A stretch of DNA of 64,000 bases. It comes from Sclerodactyla briareus. Its lineage: Eukaryota > Echinodermata > Holothuroidea > Dendrochirotida > Sclerodactylidae. Each line of letters opens with the position of its first letter. Within the stretch, counting starts at the first letter, position 1. The notes beneath the pieces were generated by a model that worked only from the letters and a program-made list of their open reading frames with translations, did not search any database and was not told the origin of the DNA. The stretch spans positions 1 through 64,000 of the forward strand of contig JAODTK010001444.1 in assembly GCA_026419785.1 (NCBI GenBank), given 5' to 3'. This document shows, one piece after another, positions 12,991 through 25,079 of this stretch. A program made the translations under genes and the position numbers.

Positions 12991-14919
12991 CAGGGGAAGC
13001 TGGGGCACAGTGGATCACAGAGCATAGTGAATTACCTGAGATAACATTAGAAATTTGGAAAACCTATTTATGCATATCACCACCAATTTAACAATAGTCC
13101 TTCGTGCCTACAAGCCATGGAATGTTAATATGGCGTGCCAGCTTCTCAATCATTGCCAAGCATTCTCAATTTGCTCTTCAATCTAAAATTTTAATGTCAT
13201 CATCTAGGTCTCCTAAAAATAGAGAAGTTGACTCGAGCATCATTAAATTGAAGCATTTTGCACAGATGGTCATGTTTGGTCCGATATTATAGATTAGCAA
13301 TTATTGTGCAAAACCGAATTGGGCACAGTGGATTGGGGCACATGCGGACAATACATGTGAAAAATGTCACTTCCTTGCGAAAATTGTCTTTAACAGGACA
13401 TTCCAATACCTGGTTACTCTAGTTGTGGTATACTCAATTGAAAGAGTCAGGCACATATATATAGGCCTATATATTGACAATAAACCTAATTGACATAAAG
13501 AGATTCATTGTTAGTGATCCTGTGCCTGTGATCACTCATCCAACCCCCACCCCCCCCCTTGTTATTCTAATATGTCACTTGAGGCAAAACATTGAAATTT
13601 TCAACTTTATTGCCCAAATCAAGCAATCATTTTGTTTTTGGGCTCATATGCATTCCATGCATGAGGCCGCCATCTCTATTTTATCATGGTAGGCTAGCTG
13701 TGTCTCTAGATCGAAAACGGCCTCCTTGCTTGTCAGCTGAGGTACTACTGTATTACACTCAAAAAAAAAGTAGGCTAACGTAGCTTAGGCCTAGCTTTTT
13801 TGCCCTAGCGCCAAGAGCATCAGACTGACTGTCCGGTACATTTTCTGCGAAATACGGTCACCGTAGCACCCTTGGTAACATGGAATTGAAAGGCGCCGAA
13901 ATGAAACTTCCAGTTAGAACTTATTAGTAGACTACTAATAGTGACCAGTAATGTTACGCCCGGCACTATCTTGCTGACGTAATGAAAGAGTGAACACAGC
14001 CTACTACCGCGGTATGGTGGTGGTCACTGATTGCCATGGTGAATAGAACCCTCAAAAAAGCGAAGCGTTAGCCCGTGTTGAGCGTGATATGATCGCCAAC
14101 TTAAAAGATCCACATTACGAAGCGCATTAAAATGCTACCGAAGTCCGAAATTACACAAGCGAAGGGATCAACCGAAGCCTAACAATCCCGAGCACTGTGA
14201 TTATAATCCACAGGGCTGAGATTGTTCAGGAGGAAGCCCACCGACGATGCTTCTTCGTCAAACTCTACTCACACACTGACTGCTCACGTACTACCAAGCG
14301 TAGTGGAATGGCGAGTAGAAATCAGCACCGACCATAGACACATGATATATACGAATGCTTGCGAAAATTAGTGTCTGCAACGTACAATTTGTGTCCCCTA
14401 ACTTGCATGAAAAAGTCCGAATTTTAGTGAGCATCACATTCCAGCACCACGTTATTACGTTGATTAATGTAACCAACAATTCTCGAAAAAAAAAAAAAAC
14501 AAAATAGAATGTGGTGCTGTGGGTATGGAAGAGGGGTCAACAGGTCCTTTTAGGCTATAGGTGTGTGGCCTGATGCTAAAAAAGAAAGTCGGTTGTAGCT
14601 CGCATAAACTGGTTTATATCCGTTTTTCTGGTTTCCGGCTATATCATTGCATGTTTGAATTGAATTGATGACCCCACAGCGTCAATCCAGTATAGGACGC
14701 TAGCGCTGGATTGCCGGGGCTAGATCAGAGCATATCAGCTGCAGATGCCACTCAACCACACATTTTTTTTCTTCAATGACACAGGTGGTAGATGGTCATG
14801 TCAAAAGTTGGAGAGAAGTAGGCATAATTCCCTAATAATGATCATTTTTTTTTTCCTTCATCAATGTTCACCAATTCTAGTTTGGTATCCCCACAGTCGG
14901 ATTGAAGGCGGGGCAGCAC

Positions 14920-15115
14920 AGGGAACCTAGAGAGGTGCGCCCTCAGTTAAGCCTCACCCTCCCTATTGGCAAATATGTTCACTTTACGGCCTCCTATACA
15001 CCTCTGCTGCAATATTTGCTGAATACAGCTGCCAACTCGTATTTTTCGTGTTAAAAATGTATTGCTCACTGTGGGTCAGTTGGGTGGGAGGGGGGGGGGG
15101 TCTGTTTGCCCGGAG
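14920..15115 (+). repeat. Dispersed repeat family C, copy 1
   Basis: Matches the stretch at about 18,935-19,155. Shared landmarks are GTGCGC near the start, CTCCCTA-TTGGCAAAT, a CAATATTTGCT-like block and a closing long G-run. Non-coding and degenerate. Confidence 0.65.
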
Positions 15116-17189
15116 TGTTAGGACAAACGACATGTTTGTAAAATCTTCCCGTATAACCTATATGCATACTTTGAAATAAACTGTTTACGTTTACGACCAC
15201 ACCACAAAATAATGGCACTGTAATATTTTTTCTTCCTTTCAGTTGTGCCTATTCGATATCACACCCGGTCGTGCGTAACTAACAGAACTGTGGCGTACTG
15301 TCCAGAAAATGATATCATAGGTGGGCTTTGCATGACGTGAAAATTGGCCGAGAATGTGATTCGTTGGGGTTTCCTCTGGTATGTATGAGATGATGAGTCA
15401 CTTACGGCTGGCTTGTGTGACATCGCCCCGCATCATTCCACGTCGAATGACACTAGGCTATCTCCAGGTTTGGCTCCTATGGCGAAGGCTGAAGACGCCT
15501 CATTGCAGTCACTATCATTACTCGTTCTTTTGCGTGACTAGAAATGGACACGGGCCAACTCCAGTAGTACTACAACACACCCAGAAGAAACAATATTTAC
15601 TCGTTTCTAGCACTGGTTGTAGATGAGCCATTACAGCAGCTTTGTTGAATGAGGCTATCCGCAATCCTGGTATATTGCTCGTAGTCTCTGTAGATTTAGG
15701 CAATTCACCAATACTATAGTGCGTTCTTCACACGACCAAATCCCATACTGACCAGAATGACCCGAGGTTCATGAATTCCCGCGAAAAGATTGACCTGAGT
15801 AGCTGACCCTGGCTGTGACGTCACTGCCGTAGGGCCAATTCTCAACCACTGATAACAAAGCTCCTGGTGTTGGGTCTGAGAAACGCCACTCTAGTCGTTT
15901 TCCATGGCTGGGAGCTAGTAGTTTCTCAACTCTGTACCACAAGATCGCTTTTACATGACTAGAAAACAGTAGCAGCGCCAACATGCGAAACAAAATTTAT
16001 TTTACTAGCACACAACCTAAGAGGAAACTGAAGAGATATAACAAACCCCTTCTACATGACGAGTTACTTGTCCCTCATACCGTATCTATGTAATACTCCT
16101 GTCACCAGGCAGTAAACAGGTAGATATGACGCGAAATCGATTAATGGCGAAATTTGTTTACGGCGCTATGAGCGTATCCAATGGCAATTGCGGCTATACC
16201 TAGGCAGATACGGCGCCAACGACGCGCAATAGAATGGAACTGTCCAGCTGAAACTGACAAAGGATTGCTGGTTTTTTTTTTTTTTTTGACACTCTAGCAA
16301 CTGCCAAATCCGATTAGTCCTCTATACAGGCAATTCATCTTTTCCCACTTGGGTGACCTGGATATTACGGACATATCCAGTTTATCCAAAAATCTGACTC
16401 CGCTCTTTCACCCATTAACCTTCTCATAGGGCTATATATAATGAAAATTCGGTGATTGAATCGACAAGAGATTACAATTGTACCGGATGTGTCATGTGTA
16501 GGTAGCCATCTACACAAAATGTCTACTACCCAAGTGCAAAGTCCTGCTGGGGGGTATTTACCGCGATGGCTACTCGGAGGGGAGGGGTTGGGGTTAGGGG
16601 GTGGGGATCATAGTGGTCTTGTGGTTCGTGCTGCATAGCATCTTTCCTCCTAGGTTGTTATGTAATCTTTTAGGTCGTGTTTATTGCATGTATCCCCTGC
16701 AAAATAATTTTTCCTGTTAAGGGAACGGTCAAGAAAAGGATGACGAAGAAAATCCTTCCGATATTTCCCGGACATCAAATATCAAGCCCTAGTCCCATAG
16801 CCGTACTGCCAAGGGCGAATCATTGGAGTCAGTGCCCTCCCACTTTCGCGAGTCCCTCACACATACCGTTCTTCCGCCCCACATTGATCGTTACTGCTCT
16901 GGCCTCCACTCAGTGGGTAGGAGACTGGGGATTGGGGCCACTTTACGCCAAAGTAGCGAAAATGCCCCTTTTGCGAATAAAATGTGCTTCTTCGATGAGG
17001 GCTGGGTTTGCATGTATTGATTTTTTTTGAGCCCTATAACCTTACGATCACCAGCCCGTCACCGCTGTCCGCTGGGCACTGACATGTGCAATCATTTACG
17101 CAAACTCGTTGCCTTCCGTGGCCAATGGTTTCCCCACCCCTCCAGTCTGGTGACGGGCCGCTATAAGGGTGCTTTCAATTAGAGCTCAG

Positions 17190-17345
17190 AGGGGGCCCCT
17201 ACTGAAGCCTCAGTAGTTTCGTACCCTCCTTAATACATCGAAATTTATGAGAAGTCCAATGGAGCCCAGATAGGGCCCCTACTGAGCCTCCAGTAGTTTT
17301 GTACCTTCCTAAATACATCGAATTTACTGAGGCCCTCCAACTATG
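17190..17345 (+). repeat. 80-base tandem duplication
   Basis: Two adjacent copies of a sequence containing GGGCCCCTACTGA, CAGTAGTTT, GTACC and AATACATCGAA. The GCCCCTACTGA landmark is at about 17,195 and 17,275. No coding signal. Confidence 0.8.
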
Positions 17346-18024
17346 TATCATTTTTTGCCGTATTTTTTTTCTTTCGATAAGCAATGCTCTTCAAATACAG
17401 GCTCGTAACCATGGCTGTTGTGGGTGCTGGGGCCCGGATCCTTGTTTGCCCATGGTTTGTCCTCTGCAGTATGCATTAACCTCTTTGGCAGTAACCTAAA
17501 TCCGGTGCTCTTGTGAGCTTGGCCATGCCCCCCTCGATTTTCATCCAGCAATAAAATTGAAATATGTTTAAATGGCTTTTATATGTTACTTTAGCTCGTT
17601 TAGGGTAAACAAGCAACTAGAGCAAATTATGTTTGATCGGAATGGCTAGAATGGTTTCTGGGTACCATACACAGTACTCTGTACCCCTGGTTATAAAGGT
17701 CCATACCTCGGTAACCCAAACCCCTCCTTCATATGGACTCTACATCTCTGTACCGATGTCATATTTTTTACCGAAGTTTACTAGCACCTCTAAAAATTTT
17801 GGTACACATCCACCTGGGCATTTTGTTTTACCCATTCTTCTTTTTTTGCCCATTTTGAGTAAGTGTTTACCCAGGCTGGGGAAACAATTGCACAGGTGGT
17901 GTTAGCAACCAACAATTTTAGATGTAATAGTTTTTGATTATTGCAATAGACAGAATGGAACATGAAATATTCGAAAACAGCTGGTCCCCCCCCCCCCCAA
18001 AAAAAAATCATCTCATAGAAATTT

Positions 18025-18605
18025 AGGAAAATGTTAGCATAAATGCTGGAACCCATTCGTTTCGATACCTTGTCCTCAAATTGAGGCCGTTCAGTCCTTC
18101 TGACCTTTCAATATCCGAGAAAATAACTGATTTCCAAATACTCTCCCAAAAGTCGTTTCTTCCCTAAAATCCACTTTATTTTTGCTATTGAATAGGATTG
18201 ATAGTTTTTGTGATTTGGACTTTTCACATTGCTTACAAAATGTTGGATCTTGATTCATTGGAATCAGCAAATATCTAGAAAATCGTGAACATTTTGTAAA
18301 ATGTGTTTTTCCCCTCTAAGTTCCACAAAAAAAAAAAAAAAAAAAAAAAAAAAGATTTTTGATAGTTTCCCGCCTGATCTTGAGATAGAATATTTGTTTT
18401 TGTGACTATCCAGGCGTGTGCAAACTTTTACTATGTTCAGCCACTTCAAAGTGGAATATTTGGCGAGAAACCTTAAAAAAAATCTGTCGGACCCCACAAA
18501 ACCACACTCTAACACGCACACCTCACTAACGGTCGTAACGGCCACTTTCGCGAGTGCACCCCCATGCTTGGACACCCGGCAGCAATCAGGCCCCCCATCA
18601 TAGGT
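18025..18605 (+). repeat. Dispersed repeat family B, copy 1
   Basis: Same order of blocks as 23,825-24,420: AAATGCTGG, a GATACCTTGTCCT-like block, ATTCAGTCC, an A-rich block, ATATTCAGGCGT, TTTACTTTGGTCA-like sequence, a run of CACACGCA-type sequence, CACTTTCGC-AGTG and a CACC-CCCC end. It contains a 27-base A run at 18,327-18,353. Probably a non-autonomous transposable element; the class is unknown. Confidence 0.75.
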
Positions 18606-18934
18606 ATTGGGAGAGCGCTAACGCATTGGTTGCATTTTTTTTTGCAGTTAAAGGAACATTCAAAAATAGAAGAAAAAGACAAAGAGATAAACTTTTCACG
18701 TGGGGTGAGTCGCAATAGACGAGAGAGGCTCTTTTCAAACTGTCACACTCTTCGAAACTAAACTAATTTATTCCATCATGTTTCGCTATGTTATTGTTGA
18801 CAAGTCTGGGATACATTTAGTTTTAACATTAAGTTTTGTGCTGGTAGGTGTGTAGTTCCGTCGGGGTTTTGTTTCGAAAGATTGTTTGCACACCGAGAGA
18901 TTTGTCTTGTGGTGGGGGGAGGGTGGGGGTGGAG

Positions 18935-19155
18935 GTTGAGGTCCGGACCCAAAGGAAGTGCGCTCTCATGATGGCCTCACTCTCCCTAATTGGCAAATGA
19001 GTACAATTGATGGGCCCCAAGACACATGCCTACACATATTTGCTAAATAACCGCTGCAAAACCTCTACTGACTGAAAAAAGGGTTTGCGTAAAAAATTAT
19101 TAATCCCTCGGGTCATGGGGGGGGGGGGGGATTCTGACCCCCCCCCCCCCGTGTT
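18935..19155 (+). repeat. Dispersed repeat family C, copy 2
   Basis: Partner of the copy at about 14,920. It ends in 14 G (19,117-19,130), a 7-base spacer ATTCTGA and 13 C (19,138-19,150), which together form a perfect G/C inverted repeat. Confidence 0.65.
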
Positions 19156-19399
19156 ACGCCACTGTGCTGTTGACCTATGCCACACAATTTTATCAAGCAA
19201 ACGTGTTTTGTATCTAAATAGGTTAAGTGGCCAGTTTTAGTGATCTAAGGCTATCAATCAAAAAATATATATTGAACGCTCCACGCATAGAATCACTCCG
19301 CTTACGTTCCATGTTGAACACGCGGTGCGTGATTGCATAACGTTTCCATGTTTCCCACTCGTATCGGTGACCATGTTAAACTTGCATATTCAGTTACTG

Positions 19400-19475
19400 A
19401 GCAAGGCAATGGCGGCCCCATTGGGGTGGGGGAGGGGGTAAGGGTGGAAGTTGGGGGGGGGGGGCTCCCACCTTT
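19400..19475 (+). other. G-rich tract, potential G-quadruplex
   Basis: Seven or so G-runs of 3-12 bases lie within about 55 bases (GGGGTGGGGGAGGGGG, AAGGG, then a 12-base G run). The spacing is short enough for a G-quadruplex on the plus strand. Confidence 0.6.
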
Positions 19476-20179
19476 TTCATTGTGGTGAGGCAATGAATTC
19501 GACTAATTTTCCAGTTGAGTAATCCTTTCCTGTAGGGCGGGATGAGGTAAAGCTTTCACTGCACATTCAGTCTACATGTACGATATGTCACATCAATCCA
19601 AAAATTTGAAGAAAATTAATTCTGCCTGTTGGAACTGATATTGATGACTGTATTTCGTTCTCCTATCCGTTGCTTAGCTGTTTGGTCACGCTTCTGATAT
19701 TGCGTGCTGGTACCAATGACGTATTTGTGTAGGAAGTTATTAACGCAAAAACCGTCTCGTAGGTACAGCGCCGCCCTAGACAGACATTTGCAATAACTGT
19801 TACGGATTTCAAAATTCTGAATGTTACCCGGGATTCCAACTAGCTACCGGTAAAGCTCTTACTGTGAATGGCAACTCTGGTTCTCCTCTAGGTCCAGCTG
19901 TTTGTTGTTCATTTTTATGCCTTTAGTATGGCATTATCGTTCGCTCCAGATCAGAAGGGTTGGTTACGGTGAGAAAATTCAGTTTAGTTTTAGTGAGAAA
20001 GGGTAAGGAAGGACAAAAAAATCCTCATGACAGACCTCAAAAGAGAAGAATAACCCGAACGGACTAAAAATTCGTCACAATTATTTCAAAAATAAATCGC
20101 GGCTGTTCTTGAACGATTCGCCATCTTGGACAGAACAACCATCTCTTATTAACTCTCGGCAAGGATGACAAAATTATGA

Positions 20180-20461
20180 ATGTCCGATCAAATCATCTCG
20201 AATTCGCTCGGCTTCATCGAAGTTAGACAGATACGCCAACAATCATCGTTCGAAGAAACCTCCCGATACAACTTGGTTTTGTCCGCAAACTTTTTAAACT
20301 CCGCTGCACCGAGTATTAAAAGTCGTACAATATTATGCAGGGAAAAAGTAATAGCTAAAGAAACCCGATCTGAGGACGCTCTGAAGAAACATTGTCAGAG
20401 ATTGGAAGATGATTATAAAGCACTGCTTTTGTCAAAACTGTCTAGTAAACATTTTCCATAA
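20180..20461 (+). CDS. Possible small ORF, unknown
   Basis: A 93-residue open frame with ATG start and TAA stop. Composition is fairly balanced and soluble, with a charged, possibly helical C-terminal part (EDALKKHCQRLEDDYKALL). No signal peptide, membrane segment or family motif was recognised. It sits alone in repeat-rich DNA with no splice borders or neighbours to support it. It may be a real small gene, a terminal exon or chance. Confidence 0.2.
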   Translation: MSDQIISNSLGFIEVRQIRQQSSFEETSRYNLVLSANFLNSAAPSIKSRTILCREKVIAKETRSEDALKKHCQRLEDDYKALLLSKLSSKHFP

Positions 20462-20984
20462 ATTCTCGGAGTGAGGAGATTAGTCAAACACAAACGTTTT
20501 TTCCTAAACCCATGCTGAGAATCATATGACTTTGACCTTCACAGAGTCAAAGATGTCCATGATGAGTAGACTCAAGGAATGGGTTGTATCAGATTAGGCA
20601 AATCCATCAAAAGAAGGGACTGCTTGGGGGGGCCTAGAATAACTTCACTTACTAGCATATTACGACGTGCAGAAAAAAATCTGATGAACAAGTTATAGTC
20701 GCACAACCCAAGGAACATAATGACAAGATTTCAGGAGAATCTAAGGCACTTGGTTCGGAGGAAGATACATTTTGCACATAAGAGCCATTTTGCCCCTCTA
20801 ATGACTTCCATTTACATTGACCTTCTTTCCTTGAGGTCAATGATGTCCGTCGCTGATGAACATTTGTGTCCAAGTTTGGTCAACATCCATTCAAGACCGA
20901 AGCGAATACGGGCAAAGTTGACGGAATGGATAGATGGACGAATGAAATGTAGAGTCAACTAGCTCAATTCAGCCAGCTGGTTTG

Positions 20985-21215
20985 ATCTAAAAACAATAGG
21001 GTTTCTGCTTCTCCATAAGGAAGCCCCAACATCAAAATTTCAACTGATCAGGACGAAACATTCTGGATATACCGTGTTCACAACAATTTAGCCTTCGAGT
21101 CTCTCGTGAACCCTGTGACATGACCTGAAAATAATGGGAACATGCACTCGTTATGGGGAACCAAAGTACGAGCTTCATCAACTCAAACCTGATCAGTTGT
21201 TTTCAAGTCATGTTC
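20985..21215 (+). repeat. Dispersed repeat family D, copy 1
   Basis: Shares with 51,290-51,540 and 62,590-62,815 a fixed order of blocks: AACAATAGGGTT-like, CC-ATAAGGAA-like, TTTCAACTGAT, ACATTCTGGA, a GACCTGA-rich middle and AAGTACGAGCTTCATCA near the end. Non-coding. Confidence 0.65.
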
Positions 21216-21519
21216 ACAGCCCACCCATATTACGCAGAATGACTGAATGCCTAGATTTGTCTGACACGGAATAACAAGGCGCAGTGTCTGGACTGGTTGT
21301 GCCTCAGTGGTTTCTTTTATACATCAGTCACCATGCAACAATTGTATCATCCATGTGTTTTGCTTCATATTTGGTATTAGCTTACAAAAACATCTTCTAA
21401 TCAGTAACCAATTTCGAAATATCACAATTACTAATTGTTTGATCATGTCGACCAAGGAGTATGAGTTTTGTGGAAATGGTACTAAAATTTCCTAAATTAG
21501 CAAATAGACACATACTACT

Positions 21520-23640
21520 CCAATGACCCATTTTCTCTTAGTATTTAAAACAAAATTCTCAGGACCAATGGTGGACCACACTTGATACGTTTCATGGATG
21601 CAACAAACTTGGACATTTGCATAAATGGAGCAAATTATACCATAGAATAATTCCCATGACTCGAGTCAATGTTAAAATTTGGGGGACTAAAGGAGACCAT
21701 AGTTCCTCATGAAGCCCCATGAAAATCCAACAACTTTGAAATTTGGGAAAAAACTATCACGATAGACACCTGAATGATTCCAGTCTATGTTTGAAGTTGG
21801 AGAGGGAAGGTAAAGCCATAACCCACCAGTTGTCATGAATATCCAGCAACTTAAATTTAAACCAATTGGCTGACATCCAGTTACCCCAAATCTTGTTAAA
21901 AGTTTTGTGACGAAGTAGACCCCATATTCACCGAGTTTTTCCTGAAATCTTGACCGACTGAAACTGTGGCATACCATTAATGCAAGTTAGATGACTTGAT
22001 TTGCGTAATGGTCGCTTAGAATCTGATCAGTTAATCTACCTCATACCCTGTATCTATGTGCCAAACCAAATCACCTTGGTTCATCCCATTTCTTGCTAAA
22101 TGCCTAACATAAATAACACGATGCGATCGCCAAAAAGTGTCTCGCTGGTTGTGCGCTTCGTTGGTTTTATTATTCACACCAACAACCAAATAGTTCATGC
22201 AAACCCTCGTCATGTCAAACGAACATCACCTATTTCCACATCTAACACATAAAAATTCTAAAATAACTGACCATACGTTTACCCCCTCCCTTAAAAATAC
22301 AAAAGGGTTTCCCCTAATTGCTAAAGTTTTTATCCTCATTCACTCACTTCTTTGACAAAATCCAACTCGAAATTTTCTAAATCCCCCCCTTAGCAGCTCA
22401 GGCTTCTTGCCCTCTAAAATAAATTTCCTTCATTTTCTCATTGCCAGTAAGAGAGATGTCTTATACAGGAATTATGGCTTGTATACACAACTAAGTGGAA
22501 ATGCTGCAATCCAGGCACATATCCGTTGAGGAGGAGGGGGTGGGGGGGGGGTTTGGGCACGCATCAAAAGTAAGAAGAGAGGAAAGATAAATGTTTACAG
22601 TATTTTGTAGGTCTAATCACCTATCAAATTGGTTGGGTAAGAGAGGTTCGATTGTGGGCATCGCTTATAACGCAGTAAATTGTCACAGGAGCAATGGTTT
22701 ACTCATTCCTCGGTACTTTATTCTAACAGAAACTTTTATATGATGGAATTCAATCAAAATTCATGATCACAACACATCAGATCCAGAAATGTATAACAGA
22801 CCACACCTACTGATTTGGCGAATTCTTACCAAGTTGGAAATTGGAATGATCAGGATCAAAGGTGGATCATATCTACAAGTTCTGTGGAAATTCAAAAAAC
22901 TTTCCAAAATTGCATAAATTATGCAAATATAGACACATTAAATGACCTCCAGTGACCCCAACTTCACTTCTAAATTTCTCGGGAACCATGGTAGACCACA
23001 CCCACCAAGTTTCGGGGAAATCTGAAAAACTGAAAAATTGCATAAATCATGCAAATTAGACCACTTAATTAGCATCATATTCATGCTGATGTGAAAATCT
23101 AATCAGTTCAGTACCTGGCATCCAGGTCCTACCCTAAACTGCCAAAATTACAGCAATGTAGAATATACGTTCGTGGTAATTTGCTCACGAGGCTTAAACA
23201 TGAATTACATAAACAATGAGCTAATTACCCAAGTTTATACATAACTTTGCTGCCCAAAATCTAATCAGATCGTGTACACCCATCCCAGGTGCCACACACA
23301 AAATTTTGTCATAATTGGCCTCAGGGTTTGTGATAATCCGCTGACACGAAGGGGGGACATAAACACAACACATAAACATGCACAAGTGACCACTAATCCT
23401 TCCTGAATTTCATTCAGGCGAGACATAAAAGGGGCAATTACTAATTAGTGAATTTTGTTCCCAAAACCTAACAAGATATGTGTTCACCCAACCTCGATAC
23501 TACATACACAATTTCATCAAAACCGTTCTTACCCTTTTGGGGGAGCGAGTGTCCTGCTAACGAGAAAGCAGGACACACACACAGACGGACCAAGTGATCG
23601 CTAATTCTCTTCCTGAACTTTGTTCAGACGGACGAAGAGG
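21520..23640. repeat. AT-rich region built of degenerate short repeats
   Basis: Recurring phrases include GCATAAAT-ATGCAAAT, GACCACA, GTTTC-GGAAATC and CTAATCAG-TCGTGT. They appear several times across about 2 kb without a clean period (21,560-21,700; 22,820-23,100; 23,100-23,560). Near 23,430 and 23,615 there are imperfect palindromes of the type CCTGAA-TT-ATTCAGG. A similar palindrome occurs near 51,150. No gene recognised. Confidence 0.55.
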
Positions 23641-23824
23641 AACAAGAAGGCAATCCCCGGAGTTTTGCAGGATAGGATATTCATCGGCAAATTGTGAGAA
23701 CATTCAGTTTCTTCTACTTGCTACCTTTTCGCGAGTTTGCAAAATAGACAAATTATCGAAATTAAGTCTAGAAACCGCTGTTTTCCCCTAAAAATATTAA
23801 TATTCATGGAAAATACAGTAAAAA

Positions 23825-24420
23825 TTTACAGCGTAAATGCTGGGAAACCCTTTGTTTTGAAGCCTTGTACCTTGTTCTGAGTTTGGAATCATTCAGTCCC
23901 ACCACTCTATTTCCTTCCCAATTTCTCCAATATATTGAAAACAGAATGATGCCAAACAAATTCCCAAATTTGGCCAAAAATCCAATTTGCCCCCTAAAAT
24001 CCACATTTTTGTAAATTTCGGTTTGGACTGCATGGGAAAAAGTTGTAATTTGTGCCTTTTTCAACATGTCAAAAATTTCAAAAAGTATTCAGCCATCGGA
24101 ATCATTGAAATATCTTGAGAAATGGTGAAAAAATCGTAATGAATGAGAAAATTGCCCCAAAATTCCTTTTTTGGCCCCGTAAAATCCCAATGTTGGTTAG
24201 TTCCGCCTTAATTCTGAGAGCAGAATATGTGTTTGTGAATATTCAGGCGTCTGTTGGTGCAAAAATTTTACTTTGGTCAAACATTCCAAAATGGGAGAGA
24301 TATGTGAAAAAACCATAAACAAAATCGAGGAACATGCAAACGCACACACGCGCAAACAGACACTTTCGCCAGTGGCATCTCATTGTTGATCACCGGGGCA
24401 CCCCAGGGTACCCCACAATG
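23825..24420 (+). repeat. Dispersed repeat family B, copy 2
   Basis: Second copy of the element at 18,025-18,605, in the same orientation and about 5.8 kb away. It is better preserved in the middle (TTCCGCCTTAATTCTGAGAG, ATATTCAGGCGT) and lacks the long A run of copy 1. Confidence 0.75.
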
Positions 24421-24703
24421 GAAAACCCCCTATCAGTGGAATAGTTTCTACTACCACTGTGGTTACCATAGCAAACCATGATATGGCAACTAGAACAGCA
24501 ACAGCAACAATAGGTGTGTGAAATGGCTACAATATCTCATCCGGCCTTCCGGGACCAATGAGATAATAAAAGAGAAGGACAGCAAGCAAAATACTATATC
24601 ACTGCACTATTATTTACCGATTCAGAAGATTATACAAGGAGGCAGGAGTTTAATGAAGGCATCTGAGTAGCAAGTCATAATAAAAATAAACCCTCCTCGT
24701 GAA

Positions 24704-25072
24704 ATGCATTGTGAACTTTCAACAGCACAAGTAAAAGCCTGTAAACTGTGTCAAGAGGACAATTCCCCTAACTTGAATATAAATTGTCAAGGATGCCAAA
24801 TGGTTTTCAAGGCCAATATCAGTCATGCAGACGGGAATATTCGCTGCATAACTAGTGATTTCATAGGACCCTTTAAGACCAACATTCTCAGGAAATATTC
24901 TAGTGAACATCATGGTGGCATGCATGACGTTTCTTTTCCGGGAGACAATCTGATGTATTATCATCAACGGGTAACATGTGCAATCATTTCTTTGGGCCGT
25001 GAAATGGTCTCTTTAACAACTTTGAAGATGTGGAATAAATGTACGAGTATAAAGCATCCCCCATTTTGCTGA
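24704..25072 (+). CDS. Possible ORF, unknown
   Basis: A 122-residue open frame starting at ATG. It has Cys pairs near the N-terminus (KLCQEDNS, NCQGCQM) that are suggestive of, but do not match, a zinc-binding motif. No domain was recognised and no splice borders are obvious. Probably chance or a remnant of a mobile element. Confidence 0.15.
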   Translation: MHCELSTAQVKACKLCQEDNSPNLNINCQGCQMVFKANISHADGNIRCITSDFIGPFKTNILRKYSSEHHGGMHDVSFPGDNLMYYHQRVTCAIISLGREMVSLTTLKMWNKCTSIKHPPFC

Positions 25073-25079
25073 ACAAATG

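Larger units (their letters stand above)
12029..17189. other. Gene-poor interval, no gene recognised
   Basis: About 5 kb of single-copy-looking sequence with only short ORFs (all under about 120 residues) that show no family motif. It includes C- and G-runs, for example G-rich sequence near 16,575-16,605. There are moderately CpG-containing stretches around 13,850-14,290 and 15,400-16,250 that could be regulatory, but no exon with convincing borders was seen. Confidence 0.5.
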
